Origin: Candidatus Eiseniibacteriota bacterium | GTDB taxonomy: Bacteria > Eisenbacteria > RBG-16-71-46 > CAIMUX01 | Assembly (NCBI GenBank): GCA_020431745.1 | Contig: JAGQHR010000071.1 | Coordinates: 1-9,947 of the forward strand | Length of the DNA: 9,947 nucleotides | Reading direction: 5' to 3' | Made by a program: the position numbers and the translations under genes | In this document: positions 7,136 through 9,947 of the stretch, in pieces | How the letters are laid out: the number at the start of each line of letters is the position of its first letter | Position numbering within the stretch: the stretch's first letter is position 1 | Notes under the pieces: model-generated | What the model was told of the DNA's origin: nothing | Databases searched by the model: none | Seen by the model: the letters and a program-made list of their open reading frames with translations, nothing else

Positions 7136-7879
7136 CTAGGGCGCGAGCGGCGGCGCAGGTACGAGATGCACACGATCCCCTGGCCGAACCGGGCCCGTTC
7201 GCACGACCGCTCCGTACACACCCGCGTAGTTCCCGTTCAGGCGCACGACCGCCTTCATGACGCGGGGATCCTGGTGGGCGCTGTCCGGGTCGAGGTTGAC
7301 CATCATGCACCGCAGGTCGCGCAAGGTGACGGCGACGGCTGGCCCGCTGTCGCCTTCGCCGAAGACCAGCATTCCTCCGACCCAATCGTCTTCGAGGAAT
7401 GGATCGGCCCGTTCGGTCTCGACCACGATGTTGGCACGAAAGCGCCGCCGATCCAGCTCACCCCCCGCTTCCCGGCCGATGCCTGCGATCGTCGTGAGAC
7501 TGATCACGGAGATCGCGGCTTCGTCGAAAATCCCATGGCTGAGTCGGGTCAGCTCTACGGGGCTGCCATAGAGCTCGGAGATCTCCGCGTCCAGCTCGGG
7601 GCTTCCGACCGCCCGATCGACGCCCGAAGGCGTTCGGACCAGGGTCGGAATCGGTTCGCCCGGGCTCTCATCGTTTCCGACGGGATGGTAGCGGAGCAGC
7701 TCCGGGAGCGCGCTTGCGGAGAGCCACGGGTTCCCGCTCTGATTCCCGACACGTCGGAACGCGAATCTTCGGTCCCCGTCCAACCCATGCCACCCGAGGT
7801 TGGCGGACGGGACCCGGATCCCGGCCATGGACTTGACGGGATAGCGCACGATCTCGTGAACCCGACCGACCTGAAACAT
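7136..7879 (-). CDS. MOSC-domain protein (MOSC N-terminal barrel plus MOSC)
   Basis: A 247-residue cytosolic protein with the two-domain layout of YcbX/MOSC proteins and of the C-terminal part of molybdenum cofactor sulfurases. The N-terminal barrel opens with GRVHEIVRYPVKSMAGI (5-21) and GLDGDRRFAF (32-41). The MOSC part includes RRRFRANIVVET (144-155), the cysteine motif DLRCMMVNLDP (Cys191) expected to hold the sulfur or molybdenum cofactor, and VYGAVVRTGPVRPGD (221-235). MOSC proteins carry sulfur or act as mARC/YcbX-like Mo-dependent reductases of N-hydroxylated bases; which applies is not decidable here. The start ATG at 7877-7879 was chosen because the family begins there. The frame is open to 7978, but that extension is Arg/Gly/Ser-rich and crosses the repeat cluster. 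The ribosome site is weak (GGAAGGG, rather far). Confidence 0.85.
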   Translation of the reverse strand: MFQVGRVHEIVRYPVKSMAGIRVPSANLGWHGLDGDRRFAFRRVGNQSGNPWLSASALPELLRYHPVGNDESPGEPIPTLVRTPSGVDRAVGSPELDAEISELYGSPVELTRLSHGIFDEAAISVISLTTIAGIGREAGGELDRRRFRANIVVETERADPFLEDDWVGGMLVFGEGDSGPAVAVTLRDLRCMMVNLDPDSAHQDPRVMKAVVRLNGNYAGVYGAVVRTGPVRPGDRVHLVPAPPLAP

Positions 7880-7910
7880 GCCTGGCTGCCCTTCCGAATC
7901 CGCTCGAGTA

Positions 7911-7960
7911 GACAGGGACACCCCCTGTCGACAGGGGCCCCGCCGATCGACAGGGGCCCC
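7911..7960. repeat. Three GACAGGG repeats at 19-bp period with embedded 16-bp palindrome
   Basis: GACAGGG begins at 7911, 7930 and 7949, exactly 19 bp apart. The last two copies share TCGACAGGGGCCCC. A perfect palindrome CCCCTGTCGACAGGGG fills 7922-7937. The block lies 32-81 bp before the MOSC start codon, where an operator or activator site would be. The repeats are too few and too short for a CRISPR array. Confidence 0.6.
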
Positions 7961-8038
7961 CGGCCGCGAGAATCGCACTCATCGGCCGACCGACACCCTG
8001 AAGTCTATCCGGGGTACAGCAGCCGGGACTACCGTTGA

Positions 8039-8080
8039 CCCGGCCGGGTCTTCCCGGTGTGCGATCGTCGCCCGGCCGGG
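8039..8080. repeat. Pair of CCCGGCCGGG palindromes, 32 bp apart
   Basis: Perfect 10-bp palindromes at 8039-8048 and 8071-8080. The first extends to the 14-bp palindrome GACCCGGCCGGGTC (8037-8050). A further pair of arms, GGTGTG-C-GATC (8056-8066) and GATCACACC (8094-8102), can enclose the second copy. The pair could be a two-site operator or folded leader RNA; high GC makes chance similarity possible. Confidence 0.4.
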
Positions 8081-8207
8081 GACGTTTCGGGTCGATCACA
8101 CCAGCCGGCCCCCTCCGGCCATGCGGTCGGGCGGGACCGCCGGTCCGCTCGCCCCCGATCCCGCCCCCGGATTTCCACTCCCCCGGCTCCGCTCGGCCGT
8201 TTTCCCG

Positions 8208-8248
8208 GCCTGGATCGCGCGAAAGATTTTGTATCTCGCGATCCGGGC
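8208..8248 (+). repeat. Long hairpin in the upstream region of the aminomutase gene
   Basis: Arms GCCTGGATCGCG (8208-8219) and CGCGATCCGGGC (8237-8248) pair over 12 bp with one G-U, around an AT-rich 17 nt loop (8220-8236). It lies 88 nt before the GTG start. No T-run follows the stem. It may be a leader RNA element or a large operator; the loop could also hold a promoter -10 region. Confidence 0.5.
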
Positions 8249-8325
8249 ACGCCCTCCACCGGAGCAACAAACGGTGATCGGCCCAGGGGACAGCCGAATC
8301 GGTCCGGACCGGAAGAGCCCTAGAC

Positions 8326-8330
8326 AGGAG
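8326..8330 (+). promoter_or_regulatory. Shine-Dalgarno site for the GTG start of the aminomutase gene
   Basis: AGGAG 5 nt before the GTG at 8336. It supports a start that includes a low-complexity N-terminal extension. Confidence 0.55.
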
Positions 8331-8335
8331 AGCAC

Positions 8336-9628
8336 GTGTCGTATCGAGGATTGGCAATACCGACCAGCAACGGATCGTCCGCTCCGTCGATTCCCTACCC
8401 GGTGGCTCCACCGGTTCCGAGCGCCGCCGCTCCGCGGGTCGGTCCTGCTTCCGAGGCCGGTTCGGGGCGCTCCGTCGCGTCATCGCACGCGCACCACGTG
8501 CGCTACGTCCGGTCGGCCAGCCAGATTCGCGGCATTCCCGTCGACGTGGCCGCGACCCTGTCCGATGTCGCCAAACGCTACGTCTTCCGTGCCAATGACT
8601 ACTACCTCGGACTCATCGACTGGAACGATCCCGAGGATCCGATCCGCCAGCTCGTGATCCCGCGCGTCGAGGAGCTCGCCGACTTCGGAAAGCTCGACGC
8701 CAGCAACGAAGCCGCCAACACGGTCGCGCAGGGCGTGCAGCACAAGTACCGGGACACCGCGCTCGTTCTGGTGAACAGCGTGTGTGGTGCCTACTGTCGC
8801 TACTGCTTCCGCAAGCGCCTGTTCATGGACGAGAACGACGAGACGGTGCACGATCTGGCGCCCGCCTTCGCATACATCGGATCGCACCCGGAGATCTCCG
8901 ATGTTCTCCTCACCGGCGGCGATCCGCTCATCATGAGCACGGGCAAGCTGCGGGCGATCGTCGAGCGGTTCGCGGCGATGCCGCACATCCGGACGATCCG
9001 GATCGGCTCGAAGATGCCGGCGTTCAATCCCTATCGCCTGCTCGAGGATCCGTCGCTTCAAGCGCTTTTCCGTGAGTTCTCGAGCAACGATCGGGCGATC
9101 TACCTGATGGCTCACTTCGATCACCCCCGCGAGCTCACTCCGATCGCGCGTGAGGGCGTCATCTGTGCCCGGGAGAACGGGGCGCGGGTCGTCAATCAAT
9201 GCCCGATCATTCGAGGAATCAACGACGACGCAGACGTGTTGGCAGAGCTCGTCACGACGATGACGAATCTGGGGGCTCCGCAGTACTACCTGTTCCAGTG
9301 CCGTCCCACGGCAGGGAATGCGGCGTACGAGATGCCCCTGGTCCGCGGCTGGAAGCTCTTCGAGAGCGCCATGCAGCAGGTCTCCGGACTGTCACGTCGC
9401 GCCCGCTATTGCATGTCGCACGCCACGGGAAAGATCGAAGTGCTGGGTGTGGACGACGACTTCATCTATCTGCGCTATCACCGTGCGAAGAATCCGGCCG
9501 ACGCCGGTCGGGTGATGGTTTGCCACCGCGACGACGAGGCTTTCTGGTTCGACGGACTGCGGCAGATCGACTTGCGGGGCGCGGTGGACAGTGCGAACGC
9601 AGTCGTCGCCGCGAGCACCGTCGCGTAG
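8336..9628 (+). CDS. KamA-family radical SAM/PLP amino-acid 2,3-aminomutase, substrate uncertain
   Basis: A 430-residue cytosolic enzyme of the lysine 2,3-aminomutase family, which moves an amino group from C2 to C3 of an amino acid using a 4Fe-4S cluster, S-adenosylmethionine and pyridoxal phosphate. Residues 1-55 are a Pro/Ala/Ser-rich extension. The radical SAM motif CGAYCRYCFRKR gives Cys150, Cys154 and Cys157; the SAM-binding LLTGGDPL is at 191-198. The likely PLP lysine is Lys366 in SHATGKIEV, matching the PGGGGK lysine of clostridial LAM. In LAM two aspartates hold the lysine side chain (Asp293 in QCD, Asp330 just before PGGGGK). Here QCRPTAGN puts Arg323 at the first position, and no Asp lies at the second. 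This argues against L-lysine and is closer to glutamate 2,3-aminomutase, which has Lys and Asn there. No efp, epmA or ablB gene is nearby, so EpmB or N-acetyl-beta-lysine synthesis is not supported. Confidence 0.85.
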   Translation: MSYRGLAIPTSNGSSAPSIPYPVAPPVPSAAAPRVGPASEAGSGRSVASSHAHHVRYVRSASQIRGIPVDVAATLSDVAKRYVFRANDYYLGLIDWNDPEDPIRQLVIPRVEELADFGKLDASNEAANTVAQGVQHKYRDTALVLVNSVCGAYCRYCFRKRLFMDENDETVHDLAPAFAYIGSHPEISDVLLTGGDPLIMSTGKLRAIVERFAAMPHIRTIRIGSKMPAFNPYRLLEDPSLQALFREFSSNDRAIYLMAHFDHPRELTPIAREGVICARENGARVVNQCPIIRGINDDADVLAELVTTMTNLGAPQYYLFQCRPTAGNAAYEMPLVRGWKLFESAMQQVSGLSRRARYCMSHATGKIEVLGVDDDFIYLRYHRAKNPADAGRVMVCHRDDEAFWFDGLRQIDLRGAVDSANAVVAASTVA

Positions 9629-9637
9629 CTCTGGGAC

Positions 9638-9658
9638 GATCCCCCCTTCCGGGGGATT
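9638..9658 (+). terminator. Hairpin between the aminomutase and gamma-glutamyltransferase genes
   Basis: Arms ATCCCCC (9639-9645) and GGGGGAT (9651-9657), plus an outer G-U pair, with a 5 nt loop, 10 nt after the aminomutase stop. No U-tract follows. It may be a partial terminator or an mRNA-processing hairpin that lowers expression of the next gene. Confidence 0.4.
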
Positions 9659-9693
9659 CCGATCACGAGACATCCGAGGACGAGGTCCGACCA

Positions 9694-9947
9694 ATGATGA
9701 CCGTAGAGCCCTTGACGCATCCGAACAGGACGACCGCCAGTACCGCCGGCTCCCATGCCGCGGTGGCGGCCACCGCGTTTCCCGCGGCGACCGACTCGGC
9801 GCTCGAGATGCTTCGGCGCGGTGGGAATGCGGTGGATGCCGCCGTCGCGGCTGCCTGGGCTCTGGCCGTCTGCGAGCCGAGTGGCTCCGGACTGGGTGGG
9901 CAGGCGATCGCCTTGATCCACCTGCCGGACGGGCGCGATCTCGTCCT
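9694..9947 (+). CDS. ggt: Gamma-glutamyltransferase family protein (partial, runs off right edge)
   Basis: An ATG at 9694 opens 84 codons with no stop before the window edge. The visible segment carries the N-terminal signature of the gamma-glutamyltransferase family: HAAVAATAFPAATDSALEML, then GGNAVDAAVAAAW (51-63), then VCEPSGSGLGGQ (67-78). Family members transfer or hydrolyse gamma-glutamyl groups from glutathione and similar compounds, and mature by self-cleavage before a catalytic Thr, which would lie beyond this window. No signal peptide is evident before the family domain, unlike the periplasmic Ggt of E. coli, so a cytosolic, ywrD-like form is likely. A second ATG follows directly at 9697. 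GAGGT (9682-9686) lies 7 nt upstream. The gene is 65 bp after the aminomutase on the same strand, so co-transcription is plausible. Confidence 0.8.
   Translation, partial: MMTVEPLTHPNRTTASTAGSHAAVAATAFPAATDSALEMLRRGGNAVDAAVAAAWALAVCEPSGSGLGGQAIALIHLPDGRDLV

Larger units (their letters stand above)
7880..8335. other. Divergent intergenic region, MOSC gene / aminomutase gene
   Basis: This gap of 456 bp has no supported gene, although several frames stay open because of the high GC content. It holds a cluster of GACAGGG repeats with a 16-bp palindrome near the MOSC gene (7911-7960), two copies of the palindrome CCCGGCCGGG 32 bp apart (8039-8048, 8071-8080), and a long imperfect-loop hairpin (8208-8248) before the aminomutase gene. 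A TTGACC (8035-8040) could be a -35 box but has no convincing -10. Confidence 0.5.

Noticed and set aside
7911..7960. CRISPR-like array
   Set aside because: Only three 7-bp units at 19-bp period; no repeat of typical length, no spacers and no cas genes.
8037..8248. Lysine or other known riboswitch before the aminomutase gene
   Set aside because: Hairpins exist, but I could not recognise the conserved core of the lysine, SAM or other known classes.

Overview
This is a GC-rich bacterial chromosomal window. It carries ten supported genes, two of them cut by the window edges. No tRNA, rRNA, CRISPR array, transposase or phage gene was seen. The signal peptides, a beta-barrel protein start and a secreted Asp-box propeller ending in a FlgD-Ig/Por-secretion-like domain point to a diderm bacterium. 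Such C-terminal domains are common in FCB-related and neighbouring uncultured phyla (Eisenbacteria- or Gemmatimonadota-like); this placement is inference and is not precise.

Layout. Minus strand 1-1264: the start of an exported beta-barrel-like protein (1-197, runs off the left edge), then an SRPBCC/AHSA1 protein and an ArsR-type repressor as a translationally coupled pair (408-1264). The pair's promoter carries two operator-like palindromes and appears to give a leaderless mRNA. Plus strand 1579-4779: a secreted 13-repeat Asp-box propeller, then an exported subclass-B1-type metallo-beta-lactamase with every zinc ligand intact. Minus strand 4830-7879: an ordinary NAD-type glyceraldehyde-3-phosphate dehydrogenase (gap), overlapped by 4 nt by an upstream second GAPDH-like gene whose catalytic residues are changed, and before them a MOSC-domain protein. 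Plus strand 8336-9947: a KamA-family radical SAM/PLP aminomutase with an altered substrate pocket, then the start of a gamma-glutamyltransferase-family gene.

How the genes relate. The ArsR/SRPBCC pair is a common self-regulated unit. The two GAPDH genes are almost certainly one operon, normal enzyme downstream and altered paralogue upstream, so the altered protein is made with the normal one and may form mixed tetramers or act as a regulator. The aminomutase and the transferase are 65 bp apart on one strand and could act on the same amino-acid or peptide pool. The other neighbours show no obvious shared pathway.

The best candidates for something undescribed are the active-site-altered GAPDH paralogue (5828-6850), the aminomutase with an Arg where lysine 2,3-aminomutase has a substrate-binding Asp, and the repeat- and palindrome-rich divergent region at 7880-8335.
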